Of a stretch of 57,704 bases of DNA, positions 1-8,258 are shown piece after piece. Positions within the stretch are counted from its first letter, which is position 1. Each line of letters opens with the position of its first letter. The stretch spans positions 1-57,704 of the forward strand of contig NZ_LIRL01000193.1 in assembly GCF_001419795.1 (NCBI RefSeq), read 5' to 3'. The stretch comes from Streptomyces niveiscabiei (GTDB lineage: Bacteria > Actinomycetota > Actinomycetes > Streptomycetales > Streptomycetaceae). The position numbers were made by a program, and so were the translations under genes. Under the pieces are notes generated by a model. It was given only the letters and a program-made list of their open reading frames with translations, did not search any database and had not been told where the DNA came from.

Positions 1-813
1 GCGCTGGAGCTGAGGGCGGTGCCTGAGGGCGGTGGCGGTTGGCGGCTCGTGGGGGAGAAGTGCTGGATCTCCAACGCCCCCGAGGCCGACTTCTCCACGG
101 TGTTCGCCCGTACCGGGGGCGCGGGCGCGCGGGGCATCACCGCGTTCCTCGTGCCCGCCGACCGGCCCGGGCTCGGCGGTGAGCACCTCGACATGCTGTC
201 CCCGCACCCCATCGGCACGCTCACCTTCGACGGCGTACCCGTCGGGCCCGAGGACGTCATCGGGGAGACCGGCCGGGGGTTCCGGGTCGCGATGGGGACG
301 CTCAACCGGTTCCGGCCGAGCGTCGGCGCCTTCGCCGTCGGGATGGCGCAGGCCGCGCTGGACGCCACCCTCGACTGGACGTCCCGACGGGACGCGTTCG
401 GCGGCAAGCTGAGGGACCTCCAGGCCGTGTCCCACCAGGTCGCCGAGATGGCCGTACAGGTCGAGGCGGCCCGCTCGATGGTCCGCGCGGCGGCCTCCGC
501 GTACGACGCCGGCGGCGCGGACGTGCCCCGGCGCGTGGCGATGGGCAAGCTCTTCGCGACCGAGGCCGCGCAGTACGTCGTCGACAGGGCGGTGCAGTTG
601 CACGGGGCGCGGGCGTTGCGGCGGGGGCATCTGCTGGAGCACCTCTACCGGGAGGTGCGGGCGCCCCGGATCTACGAGGGGGCGAGCGAGGTGCAACGGG
701 GCATCGTGGCGCGGGAGTTGTACGCGGAGTGGGACGAGGCGAGGGCGGCGGAAGGGGCCGGGGGAGGAGGCCGGGTGAGCGGGACCGGCGGCCGGGAAGG
801 ACGTACCCCATGA
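1..813 (+). CDS. Acyl-CoA dehydrogenase, 5' end outside window
   Basis: The C-terminal 270 residues of an FAD-dependent acyl-CoA dehydrogenase, which oxidises an acyl-CoA to the 2,3-enoyl-CoA. The frame is open from base 1, so the N-terminal helical domain lies upstream of the window. What is visible is the middle beta domain (about residues 15-90: GEKCWISNAP, then DVIGETGRGF) and the C-terminal helical bundle, with RRDAFGGKL followed by a QAVSHQVAEM helix. The terminal YEGASEVQ matches the family YEGTSEIQ segment that carries the catalytic glutamate in many members. The stop overlaps the ATG of the RidA-like gene (ATGA at 810-813), so the two are probably translationally coupled. The substrate cannot be told. 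Confidence 0.93.
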   Translation, partial: ALELRAVPEGGGGWRLVGEKCWISNAPEADFSTVFARTGGAGARGITAFLVPADRPGLGGEHLDMLSPHPIGTLTFDGVPVGPEDVIGETGRGFRVAMGTLNRFRPSVGAFAVGMAQAALDATLDWTSRRDAFGGKLRDLQAVSHQVAEMAVQVEAARSMVRAAASAYDAGGADVPRRVAMGKLFATEAAQYVVDRAVQLHGARALRRGHLLEHLYREVRAPRIYEGASEVQRGIVARELYAEWDEARAAEGAGGGGRVSGTGGREGRTP

Positions 814-1208
814 GCCTCGAACGCGTGAACCCCGCCGAACTGTCGCCCCCCTCCGGCTTCTCCCACGCCGTCGTCGCCACCGGCACCCGCCTCGTCCTCC
901 TCGCCGGGCAGACGGCGCTCGACGGGGACGGGAAGGTCGTCGGGGTGACGCTGGCCGAGCAGTTCGAGACGGCGCTGCGCAACCTGCTGGGCGCGCTCAC
1001 GGCGGCGGGGGGCTCGGCGGCCGACCTCGCGCGGGTGACGGTGTACGTCACGGACGTCGCCGCGTATCGCGCCGCCGCGCCTCGACTGGGCCGGATCTGG
1101 CGGGAGTTGGCGGGCCGGGACTATCCGGCGATGGCGGTCGTCGGCATCGTACGGCTGTGGGACGAGGAGGCGCTGATCGAGCTGGACGGGTTCGCCGTGC
1201 TGGAGTGA
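810..1208 (+). CDS. RidA (YjgF/YER057c/UK114) family protein
   Basis: A 132-residue single-domain RidA/YjgF-fold protein. Typical members form trimers that hydrolyse reactive enamine/imine intermediates. Family features are VLLAGQTALDGDGKVVG near the N-terminus, a long helix LAEQFETALRNLLGALTAAGG, then VTVYVTDVAAY. The start is the ATG overlapping the dehydrogenase stop, giving the usual family length; an upstream in-frame ATG at 729 would add non-family residues inside the preceding gene. The segment that normally carries the substrate-carboxylate-binding arginine (PARS-like) reads YPAMAVVG, so that arginine is absent. It may belong to a RidA subgroup without imine deaminase activity. The tight link suggests a role beside acyl-CoA oxidation. 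Confidence 0.88.
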   Translation: MSLERVNPAELSPPSGFSHAVVATGTRLVLLAGQTALDGDGKVVGVTLAEQFETALRNLLGALTAAGGSAADLARVTVYVTDVAAYRAAAPRLGRIWRELAGRDYPAMAVVGIVRLWDEEALIELDGFAVLE

Positions 1209-1221
1209 ACCCGTCGTGGGT

Positions 1222-1395
1222 TCAGGCCGCGACCAGCCGCCTGGCCGGTGCCACGACGCTGCCGTCCGGGAGCAGTTCGCCGGAGTCGTCGAAGACGATC
1301 GTGCCGTCGCACAGCAGGGTCCAGCCCTGCTCCGGGTGGGCGGCGACGACGTGTGCGGGACCCTCGGCGGTCCCGGAGACGGTGTGGGAACACAT
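1222..1395 (-). CDS. DUF5999 family small protein
   Basis: A 57-residue protein of a small actinomycete family of unknown function (DUF5999). The recognisable core is HPEQGWTLLCDGTIVFDDSGELLPDGSVVAP, given here in parts: HPEQGWTLLC, then FDDSGELLPDG. The N-terminal MCSHTVSG keeps the Cys-x-His pattern of the family. I chose the ATG at 1395 because a strong GGAGGT lies 6 bases upstream and the length fits; a longer frame to 1581 exists but would add a non-family arginine/proline-rich stretch. No function can be assigned. It is convergent with the RidA-like gene. Confidence 0.85.
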   Translation of the reverse strand: MCSHTVSGTAEGPAHVVAAHPEQGWTLLCDGTIVFDDSGELLPDGSVVAPARRLVAA

Positions 1396-1410
1396 GGCGC
1401 ACCTCCATGA

Positions 1411-2130
<720 letters not shown>

Positions 2131-2519
2131 CCGGCGCGCCGGCGGCGGGGTGACCGGTACGCCGGCGGCCCCGCTCAGCCCGGCCGCGGGCCAGGACAGT
2201 TGGGGGAGCGTGCGCTCCTCGCTGCCGGCGTACGCCTCGGGCTCCAGGCGAACGGGTGTTCACCTGGAGCGCCGCGAGTCGGTCAGATGTCCCGGAAGAG
2301 ACCACTGGGTCCGCTGACCTGGGGTGCTGTGTGCTTGTGGGTCGCTGACCTGTGTAAATGACCTTTCGGCTGTTTCACGGTCGTACCCGGTGATGGAGCC
2401 GGAAGTCCCAGGAAAGTCCCAGAGGACTCCCATTGGCAGGAGTCGCTTTTTCGGCTCTAACCATGGCATGCGAGTAGGGCTGGCTGGTGACCGAATGAAC
2501 CCACCAGGCCATCAGCCGA
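2131..2519. other. Intergenic segment, no gene recognised
   Basis: A 389-bp gap between the DUF6299 gene and the LacI gene, which points leftward into it. I found no credible coding sequence on either strand; the short open frames lack ribosome sites and family resemblance. It contains one terminator-like hairpin (separate entry). Sequence to the left is core-like and to the right accessory-like, so this gap is a candidate left edge for the accessory block, but no att site, tRNA or inverted repeat was seen to prove it. Confidence 0.5.
2425..2451 (+). terminator. Rho-independent terminator candidate
   Basis: GACTCC (2425-2430) and GGAGTC (2439-2444) form a perfect 6-bp stem with an 8-base loop, followed by GC and five Ts. 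The T run makes it a better intrinsic terminator than most GC-only hairpins here. It reads rightward, about 300 bp after the DUF6299 gene. Confidence 0.45.
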
Positions 2520-3515
2520 CTACGTCGTTTCGCGCTGGACGACGGCGAGGATATCGTCCGCGCCGGGCGCACTCGGCGCTGCCGGGGCCGGAGCGCCGGC
2601 CAGTGAGAGGACGCTTGTGGTGAGGTTGCCGGCCGCCACGGTAAGGTCCATCCGGATGGTGGTCAGGGCCGGGACGGCAAGTGAGCTGACCGGGAGGTCG
2701 TCGACGCCGATGAGGGCCAGGTCGTCCGGGACGTCGATGTGCTGCGTGCGGCAGCTCGCCAGGACGGCGAGGGCGATCAGGTCGTTGAAGGCGGCGACCG
2801 CTGTGACCGGGTTGGCGCCCTGGGTCCACTGCGTGACGGCCTCCCGGGCACTGGCCCGCGAATAGCGCATGCTGACGACCTGCGGCAACGGCAGACCCAG
2901 GTCGACGCAGGCCCGGGTAGCCCCTTCCAGGCGGGGCGGGCAGAAGGGGCGCTCCCGGGGATCGTCCAGCGCGGCGTAACCGATGTGCCGGTGCCCGCGT
3001 GACGCGAGGTGCTCGATCTGCATGCGTCCGACCTTTTCCTGGCTCAGCCCGGTCAGGCCGGCACGGCCCGGCGTGAATACATCCTCCAGCAAAGGGATTT
3101 CAGCCCGAAGCAGTGACTGCGCATCGGTGGCCGGCAGACCACCGAACGCGACGACCACCGCCGGCTGGACGTGCTGCCAGAGCTCGGCCAGCGGCGTGGT
3201 CGTCCCGACGTGGTGCAGGTACACACAGGTGTAGCCCGCCTCGCCCAGCGATCGGCCGAGGGCCAGCTTGAACTGCTCCATAGCCTCGGCGACGGGGAGA
3301 TCCGGCACCACGCAGAGCACGACGTTGCTGCGGCCCTTGCGCAGTGCACGGCCGGCTCCCGACGGTACGTAGCCGAGACGCTCCGCCGTCTCCAGCACGC
3401 GGCGACGGGTCTCCGCAGAGAGACCGTGCTCCTCCCTCCCGTTGAGCACGAAGCTCACGGTGGTCTGTGAGACCCCGGCCTCTCGCGCCACGTCCTTGCT
3501 GGTGACCCTCGGCAA
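2520..3515 (-). CDS. LacI family transcriptional regulator
   Basis: A 331-residue LacI/GalR-type repressor. The N-terminal helix-turn-helix is textbook (VTSKDVAREAGVSQTTVSFV, residues about 4-23), followed by the hinge helix RVLETAERLGYVPS. Residues about 60-325 are the periplasmic-binding-protein-like effector domain, with SNVVLCVVPDLP at its start and the family segment DDLALIGVDDLPVSSLAVPALTTIR, quoted in part as DDLALIGVDDLP. The effector is probably a sugar or related small molecule, not identifiable from sequence. It diverges from the transporter gene at 3731 and the gap holds a perfect palindrome at 3576-3589. It is the obvious candidate regulator of the transporter-hydrolase block to its right. 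Confidence 0.93.
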   Translation of the reverse strand: MPRVTSKDVAREAGVSQTTVSFVLNGREEHGLSAETRRRVLETAERLGYVPSGAGRALRKGRSNVVLCVVPDLPVAEAMEQFKLALGRSLGEAGYTCVYLHHVGTTTPLAELWQHVQPAVVVAFGGLPATDAQSLLRAEIPLLEDVFTPGRAGLTGLSQEKVGRMQIEHLASRGHRHIGYAALDDPRERPFCPPRLEGATRACVDLGLPLPQVVSMRYSRASAREAVTQWTQGANPVTAVAAFNDLIALAVLASCRTQHIDVPDDLALIGVDDLPVSSLAVPALTTIRMDLTVAAGNLTTSVLSLAGAPAPAAPSAPGADDILAVVQRETT

Positions 3516-3575
3516 TGCCCCTCCCGACCTCTTGCCACACCCTCCGGCACAGGCTACGGTACGGCGATCAGCGAC

Positions 3576-3589
3576 CTAATACGTATTAG
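3576..3589. promoter_or_regulatory. LacI-type operator palindrome
   Basis: CTAATACGTATTAG is a perfect 14-bp palindrome with the central CG typical of LacI/GalR operators. It sits 61 bp upstream of the LacI gene start and 142 bp upstream of the transporter start, and is strikingly AT-rich for its surroundings. Binding by the 2520-3515 product is inferred from position and form. Confidence 0.7.
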
Positions 3590-3730
3590 AGCGTATGGGG
3601 ACGCCGTTTCGGTAGCCGCAATGGCCTGTAGGGGGACGCCCCGCACCCGCTCTGCCCGAGCCGCCCATCCCCGTCGAACACCGTCCCCACGCGCGCCGAC
3701 CGGGCGGAATCACACGAAGAGAGATCTGTC

Positions 3731-5017
3731 ATGGACGACACGATCCCCGTCAGCACCGACACGACGCCCGGCCGGGGCGTCGCCTCCCCCGCCGACCCGG
3801 TCCGCCTTTCCCGTCTGCTCACCTGCGTGTTCCCAGCCACCACCGCGACGTACGCCCTGTTCAACGCCATCGGGGCGATCCTCCTCCCCGCACAGGTGGC
3901 GCGACTCGCGCCCGACTCCAAGGTCGGCGTCCTAGCGCTGCTGACCACGCTGGCCGCGGTGGCCTCGATGATCGCCCTCCCCACCGGAGGAGCGCTGTCG
4001 GACCGCACGCGGTCCCGGTTCGGACGACGCGCCCCCTGGCTGATGGTGATGGCCTGCGCCTCCGCGCCTCTGACGATCGCCATGGGCCTGAGCGAATCGC
4101 TGGTCGTCCTCGCGACCCTGCTCACGGTCTTGTGGTTCACCATGAACTTCTACGGAGGGGCGCTCGCAGCGATCCTGCCCGACCGCGTGCCCGTGACCCG
4201 CCGTGGCATCGCCTCCGCGGTCATCGGCCTGGGCACGCCCGTGGGCATCCTCCTCGGCGTCAACCTGGCCAGCCGGGTCAGCCAGGTCTGGGCGTACACG
4301 GCTCTCGGGCTGGTGCTGCTCGTCACCACGCTCGCCCTCGTCGCCGGTGCGCGCGAACCGTCTTCGCTCGACCTGGTCACGGAAAGACCGAAGGACCGGG
4401 GCAACGCGGCCGCGGCTGTCCGGGCGTTCTTCCGCGCGTTCGGCCACCGCGACTTCGCGCTGGCCTTCGCCAGCCGGTTCGGCCTGTTCCTGTCCTACTT
4501 CACGGTCTCCGGTTACCTGTTCTTCGCCGTCCAGGACTACGTCGGCGCCGAGAACGTCCCCGGCGGCAATGTCGCCGTCGCGGTGAGCACCCTCTCGACG
4601 GTGTCGTTCGGCACCTGGATCGGCGTCGCCACGCTCTGCGGCTGGCTCGCCGACAAGCTCGACCGGCGCAAACTGTTCATCGCGATCAGCGCCGTCGGGC
4701 TGGGACTGTCCCAGCTCATACCGATCGTCAGCCACAGCTGGGGCGCGATGCTCGCCTACTCCGCGGTTTCTGGTGCCGCCCTGGGCACGTACTTCGCGGT
4801 CGACCTCGCCGTCATGTCGCTGGTCCTGCCGGACAAGGAGAGCGAAGGGCGCGACTTCGCCATCCTCAACGTCGCCACCGGTCTGCCCCAACTCGCCGCC
4901 CCGGCCATCGCCGGCGCGCTCATCAGCCTCGGCGGCTACGGCTCACTGTTCATCGTCGGCAGCGCGTGCGCCCTGGTCGCCGGTGCGCTGGCCATGTGCA
5001 TCCGCTCGATCCGCTAG
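3731..5017 (+). CDS. MFS/GPH-like transporter, probably for a sugar or glycoside
   Basis: A 428-residue polytopic membrane protein with about 12 hydrophobic segments. The loop after the second membrane segment, GGALSDRTRSRFGRRAPWL, is the conserved motif of the GPH/sucrose-symporter branch (GxxSDRTRSRxGRRxPW), and a second loop GWLADKLDRRKLF repeats it in the C-terminal half. These transporters usually carry glycosides by cation symport. The start is the ATG at 3731; the upstream ribosome site GAAGAGAG is modest. It is the first gene after the LacI operator, and the hydrolase genes follow in the same direction with short gaps, suggesting uptake of an esterified or glycosylated compound that the hydrolases then process. 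Confidence 0.88.
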   Translation: MDDTIPVSTDTTPGRGVASPADPVRLSRLLTCVFPATTATYALFNAIGAILLPAQVARLAPDSKVGVLALLTTLAAVASMIALPTGGALSDRTRSRFGRRAPWLMVMACASAPLTIAMGLSESLVVLATLLTVLWFTMNFYGGALAAILPDRVPVTRRGIASAVIGLGTPVGILLGVNLASRVSQVWAYTALGLVLLVTTLALVAGAREPSSLDLVTERPKDRGNAAAAVRAFFRAFGHRDFALAFASRFGLFLSYFTVSGYLFFAVQDYVGAENVPGGNVAVAVSTLSTVSFGTWIGVATLCGWLADKLDRRKLFIAISAVGLGLSQLIPIVSHSWGAMLAYSAVSGAALGTYFAVDLAVMSLVLPDKESEGRDFAILNVATGLPQLAAPAIAGALISLGGYGSLFIVGSACALVAGALAMCIRSIR

Positions 5018-5032
5018 CCGACGGAGGCTTCC

Positions 5033-5860
5033 ATGATCATGATCACCACGCCCGCACGGGTGGCGCTCTGCTACGACACCTTCGGCGATCCCGGCCACCC
5101 CCCGCTGCTGCTGATCCAGGGCCTCGGGGCCCACATGCTCGGTTGGCACGCCGCTCTGCGCCGCCAACTCGCCGACGCGGGCTTCCATGTCGTCCGCTTC
5201 GACAACCGGGACGTCGGCCTCTCGCAGAAGTTCCCGCAGGGCGGCTACACCGTGGCCGACATGGCGAACGATGCGGCGGGCCTCCTCACCGCCCTCGACA
5301 TCCCCGCGGCGCACATCGTGGGCCAGTCGATGGGCGGCATGGTCGCCCAGCAGCTCGCCCTCGACCACCCCACCCGGGTGCTGAGCCTCGCCCTGATCTA
5401 CACAGCGCCCAGCACCGACTTCATCGCCGGCCGCGACCTGGTCGACGAGCGCACCCAGCGCCCCCGTGCCCGCGACGAGGACGAGGCGATCGCGCTCTAC
5501 CTCGACAACGAAGCGGCCTGCGCCTCACCCGGATTCCCCCAGGACACGGCCTGGCTCCGCGAGCTCGGCGGTCGGATGTATCAGCGGAACTACGACCCCG
5601 ACGGCGTGGTCCGCCAGGTGGAGGCACTCGACAACTCCCCCGACCGCACGCCCCACCTGCACCGCATCACGGCACCCACCACGATCATGCACGGCGACGG
5701 CGACCGCCTGATCGATCCCGGCGCGTCCCGGGCCATGCACGAGCTGATCCCGGATTCGACGCTGACCATCCATCACGGGATGGGCCACGAGCTTCCCCGA
5801 GCGCTCTGGCCGCAGATCGTCACCCAGATCCGGGACAACACCGCACGAGGGAGCGCGTGA
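5033..5860 (+). CDS. Alpha/beta hydrolase (esterase-like)
   Basis: A 275-residue cytoplasmic alpha/beta-hydrolase-fold protein. Visible are the oxyanion strand LLLIQGLGAHMLGWH, FDNRDVGLSQK, the nucleophile elbow GQSMGG (Ser near residue 103), the acid loop MHGDGDRLIDP and the C-terminal histidine in HGMGHELPR. This resembles the RdmC-like methylesterase/hydrolase subgroup, whose members cleave carboxylic or carbonate esters. It follows the transporter by 15 bp and precedes the secreted esterase by one base, so it is operonic. Part of its 3' end is repeated just before the gene at 7056, which suggests a past local duplication. Confidence 0.9.
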   Translation: MIMITTPARVALCYDTFGDPGHPPLLLIQGLGAHMLGWHAALRRQLADAGFHVVRFDNRDVGLSQKFPQGGYTVADMANDAAGLLTALDIPAAHIVGQSMGGMVAQQLALDHPTRVLSLALIYTAPSTDFIAGRDLVDERTQRPRARDEDEAIALYLDNEAACASPGFPQDTAWLRELGGRMYQRNYDPDGVVRQVEALDNSPDRTPHLHRITAPTTIMHGDGDRLIDPGASRAMHELIPDSTLTIHHGMGHELPRALWPQIVTQIRDNTARGSA

Positions 5861-5861
5861 C

Positions 5862-6935
5862 ATGGCCGAGGGAGCACATGTGGGCCGGGCCCGGCCCACG
5901 ACCCGGCGGATGGTGCTGATGCTCGCTTCGGCACTGGTCCTGTTCGTCGGCGTAGCAGCCCCGAGCCCGGCCTCGGCGGCTGACAGCCCGTTTTGCGTAG
6001 TCCGGACCGCCGAGCCCGAGGTCGGACTGACTCTGGTCTCGGTCGAGCGTATCGACGCCCGCACACGGATGTACGCGTTCCGTTCGAAGGCGGTCGGCGA
6101 CGCCAGGTCCGACGGGCTTGTCCGGGTGCGCGTCATCCTGCCCGCCGACTACGACCGCTCGGCCGGCAAGCGCTACCCGGTCATGATGCACCTGCACGGC
6201 ACCAACGACTCGCCCACCACCTTCCCCGCCGGCGAGGTGGAGCAGGTGCTGGGCGACAACGATGTGATCTTCGTCGAGCCCGACGGAGGCCCTGCCGGCT
6301 TCTACGCCGACTGGTACGGCACTCCCGTCACCGGCCGCGATCTCTTCAACGGACCGGTGCCGTTCCCGCCCCCGGCGTGGGAGACCTTCCACATCCGCGA
6401 GCTGCTCCCGTGGCTGGACAAGACCTTCCGCACCACAGGCCGGCGCGCGATCACCGGTACCTCGATGGGCGGCTTCGGCGCGATGGCGTACCCCGCCCGC
6501 AACCCGGGAGTCTTCGCCGCCGCCGGCTCCTTCTCGGGCGCCGTGGACCTCGACACGCTGTACCCGATCGGTCCTGCGCTGATCACCCTGGCCTGGGACC
6601 CGTGCATCTTCGGCGACCGAACGCTGCAGGCCGAGAACTGGAAGGCGCACAATCCGGTCGACCTGGCTGCCGAGCTGCGCGGAGTGTCCCTGTTCGTCGC
6701 CAGCGGCAACGGGCTGCCCGGCCGCTACGACGACCCCGTGAGCGCCATCGCAGGAGCACCCATGGAGATCCTGGTGCGCCAGAGCGCCGAGAACCTCGTC
6801 GCCGCACTCGACCGGAACCAGGTGCCCGTCACCACCTGGTTCTACGGCAACGGTGCTCATGGCACGCGGTTCTACATCTACGACGATCTGCGCCGCTTCC
6901 TGCCCCAGGCGATGAGCGCACTCAACCGCAGGTAG
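5862..6935 (+). CDS. Secreted esterase (esterase D/antigen 85-like fold)
   Basis: A 357-residue exported hydrolase. Residues about 1-40 form a signal peptide (TTRRM, hydrophobic LMLASALVLFVGVAA, then SPASAAD). The catalytic domain has VMMHLHGTNDSP for the oxyanion region, the nucleophile elbow TGTSMGGFGA (Ser near residue 203) and a late GNGAHGTRFY with a histidine suited to the triad. Family members include feruloyl and acetyl esterases and mycolyltransferases; in this setting an esterase acting on plant or polymer esters outside the cell is likelier. The ATG lies one base after the upstream stop, with GAGGGAG as ribosome site. Two cysteine-containing loops (CVVRT near the mature N-terminus and WDPCIFG) may be disulfide-bonded. 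Confidence 0.85.
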   Translation: MAEGAHVGRARPTTRRMVLMLASALVLFVGVAAPSPASAADSPFCVVRTAEPEVGLTLVSVERIDARTRMYAFRSKAVGDARSDGLVRVRVILPADYDRSAGKRYPVMMHLHGTNDSPTTFPAGEVEQVLGDNDVIFVEPDGGPAGFYADWYGTPVTGRDLFNGPVPFPPPAWETFHIRELLPWLDKTFRTTGRRAITGTSMGGFGAMAYPARNPGVFAAAGSFSGAVDLDTLYPIGPALITLAWDPCIFGDRTLQAENWKAHNPVDLAAELRGVSLFVASGNGLPGRYDDPVSAIAGAPMEILVRQSAENLVAALDRNQVPVTTWFYGNGAHGTRFYIYDDLRRFLPQAMSALNRR

Positions 6936-6999
6936 CCGATGTGAGAAGGCGAGGCGCACGCAGAGCAGTGCCGCTGACTGACCGCTGAGCCCAGGCCCG

Positions 7000-7058
7000 T
7001 GCACGACCTGATCCCGGATGCGACGCCGACAACACCACACGAGGAAGTGCGTGACATG
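7000..7058 (+). repeat. Relic of the 3' end of the 5033-5860 hydrolase gene
   Basis: Bases 7000-7026 match 5736-5762 at about 25 of 27 positions, and 7028-7058 match 5833-5864 at about 28 of 31, ending in the same GTGACATG start context. The roughly 70 bases between the two matched blocks in the original are missing here. This looks like the scar of a tandem duplication followed by deletion, and it supplied the ribosome site now used by the gene at 7056. Confidence 0.7.
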
Positions 7059-8201
7059 ACAGCAGTACAGGTGCAAGGCCGCGTGGACAGCGGCTTCGAA
7101 CCGATCGCGGACGCCTTCGCCGACAACTTCCGTCGGCGCGGCGACACAGCCGCCTCCTGCGTGGTGTACGCCCAGGGAGCCCCGGTCGTCGACATCTGGG
7201 CCGGACGGACCGCCCGGGGCACTTGGACACCCGACACTCGCACCGTCGTGTTCTCGGTGAGCAAGGGTGTCACCACCCTTTGCCTGCTGATGGCCGCCGA
7301 GCGCGGACTGATCGAACTCGACGCCCCGGTGGCGAAGTACTGGCCGGAGTTCGCCGAGAAAGGCAAGGAGACGACGACGGTACGGCAACTCCTCTCGCAC
7401 CAGACCGGCCTGGTGGCGCCCGAGGCGGATGTGACGGTGGAGAACCTGCGCGCCTGGAAGTCTGTGGCGGACGCGCTGGCCCGGCAGGCACCGACCTGGC
7501 CTCCGGGAACCGCCTACGCCTACCACACGCTCACGTTCGGCTGGCTGGTCGGCGAGGTGCTGCGCCGGACCACGGGGCTGCGCCCCGGCCAGTGGCTGCG
7601 CGAGCACGTCGAGGCTCCCCTGAACCTGACGATGACGTACGGCGCCGACCCCACGGCCGCCGATTTCCACCCCCTGGCAGACCCGCTGCCCCACACCGAC
7701 CCCGAAGCCGCCGCGTTGATGGCCAACGCTCTCGCCTCACCGTTGATCGAACGCTCGATGAGTCTGGGGGGCGTCTTCGACACCGCCGACCTCATCCAGA
7801 CCGCCAATGGGGAGGTGTGGCTGTCGGTCGAGATCGCTGCGGGCAATCTCGTGACCAGTGCCCGCAGCCTGGCACGGCTGTACGCGGCCACGGTGGGAGA
7901 GGTCGACGGAGTCAGGCTGCTGGGCCCGGACACCGTCCGTGATGCCCGCGTGCCGCGCTGCGAGGGCCGGCCGTTCGTGGGGCCCGACGAGGGCAACCGC
8001 TGGGGCACCGGCTTCATGATCAGCTCAGCGCACCGGCCGATGGCCGGCCCGGGCAGCTTCGGCCACGACGGCTTCGGCGGCGGCCTCGCTTTCGCACACC
8101 TGGAATCGGAGATCGCCTTCGCCTACCAGACCGCACAGCCCGGGGGCCTTCCCGACGACCGATCCGACGCCCTCTGCCGCGCGCTGCGCGCCTGCCTGTG
8201 A
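7056..8201 (+). CDS. Family VIII esterase / serine hydrolase (class C beta-lactamase fold)
   Basis: A 381-residue protein of the beta-lactamase/EstB fold. The SxxK nucleophile motif is in VVFSVSKGVT (near residue 68) and the tyrosine motif is in AYAYHTLTFGW. A late FGHDGFGGG gives the conserved HxG-type segment. Such proteins in catabolic clusters usually hydrolyse short-chain esters, not beta-lactams. The start is the ATG at 7056 with GAGGA 10 bases upstream; an earlier in-frame ATG at 6999 lies inside a relic copied from the 3' end of the 5033-5860 gene, so I reject it. No signal peptide is visible, so it is probably cytoplasmic. Confidence 0.88.
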   Translation: MTAVQVQGRVDSGFEPIADAFADNFRRRGDTAASCVVYAQGAPVVDIWAGRTARGTWTPDTRTVVFSVSKGVTTLCLLMAAERGLIELDAPVAKYWPEFAEKGKETTTVRQLLSHQTGLVAPEADVTVENLRAWKSVADALARQAPTWPPGTAYAYHTLTFGWLVGEVLRRTTGLRPGQWLREHVEAPLNLTMTYGADPTAADFHPLADPLPHTDPEAAALMANALASPLIERSMSLGGVFDTADLIQTANGEVWLSVEIAAGNLVTSARSLARLYAATVGEVDGVRLLGPDTVRDARVPRCEGRPFVGPDEGNRWGTGFMISSAHRPMAGPGSFGHDGFGGGLAFAHLESEIAFAYQTAQPGGLPDDRSDALCRALRACL

Positions 8202-8258
8202 ACCGACCCCGGCACCTCAGGTCCCGACCCCGCCCATGAAAGAACCGGAAAGCAGGCC

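Noticed and set aside
2440..2520. Possible tRNA or att site near the left edge of the accessory block
   Set aside because: No cloverleaf could be folded and no matching repeat was found near 37185.
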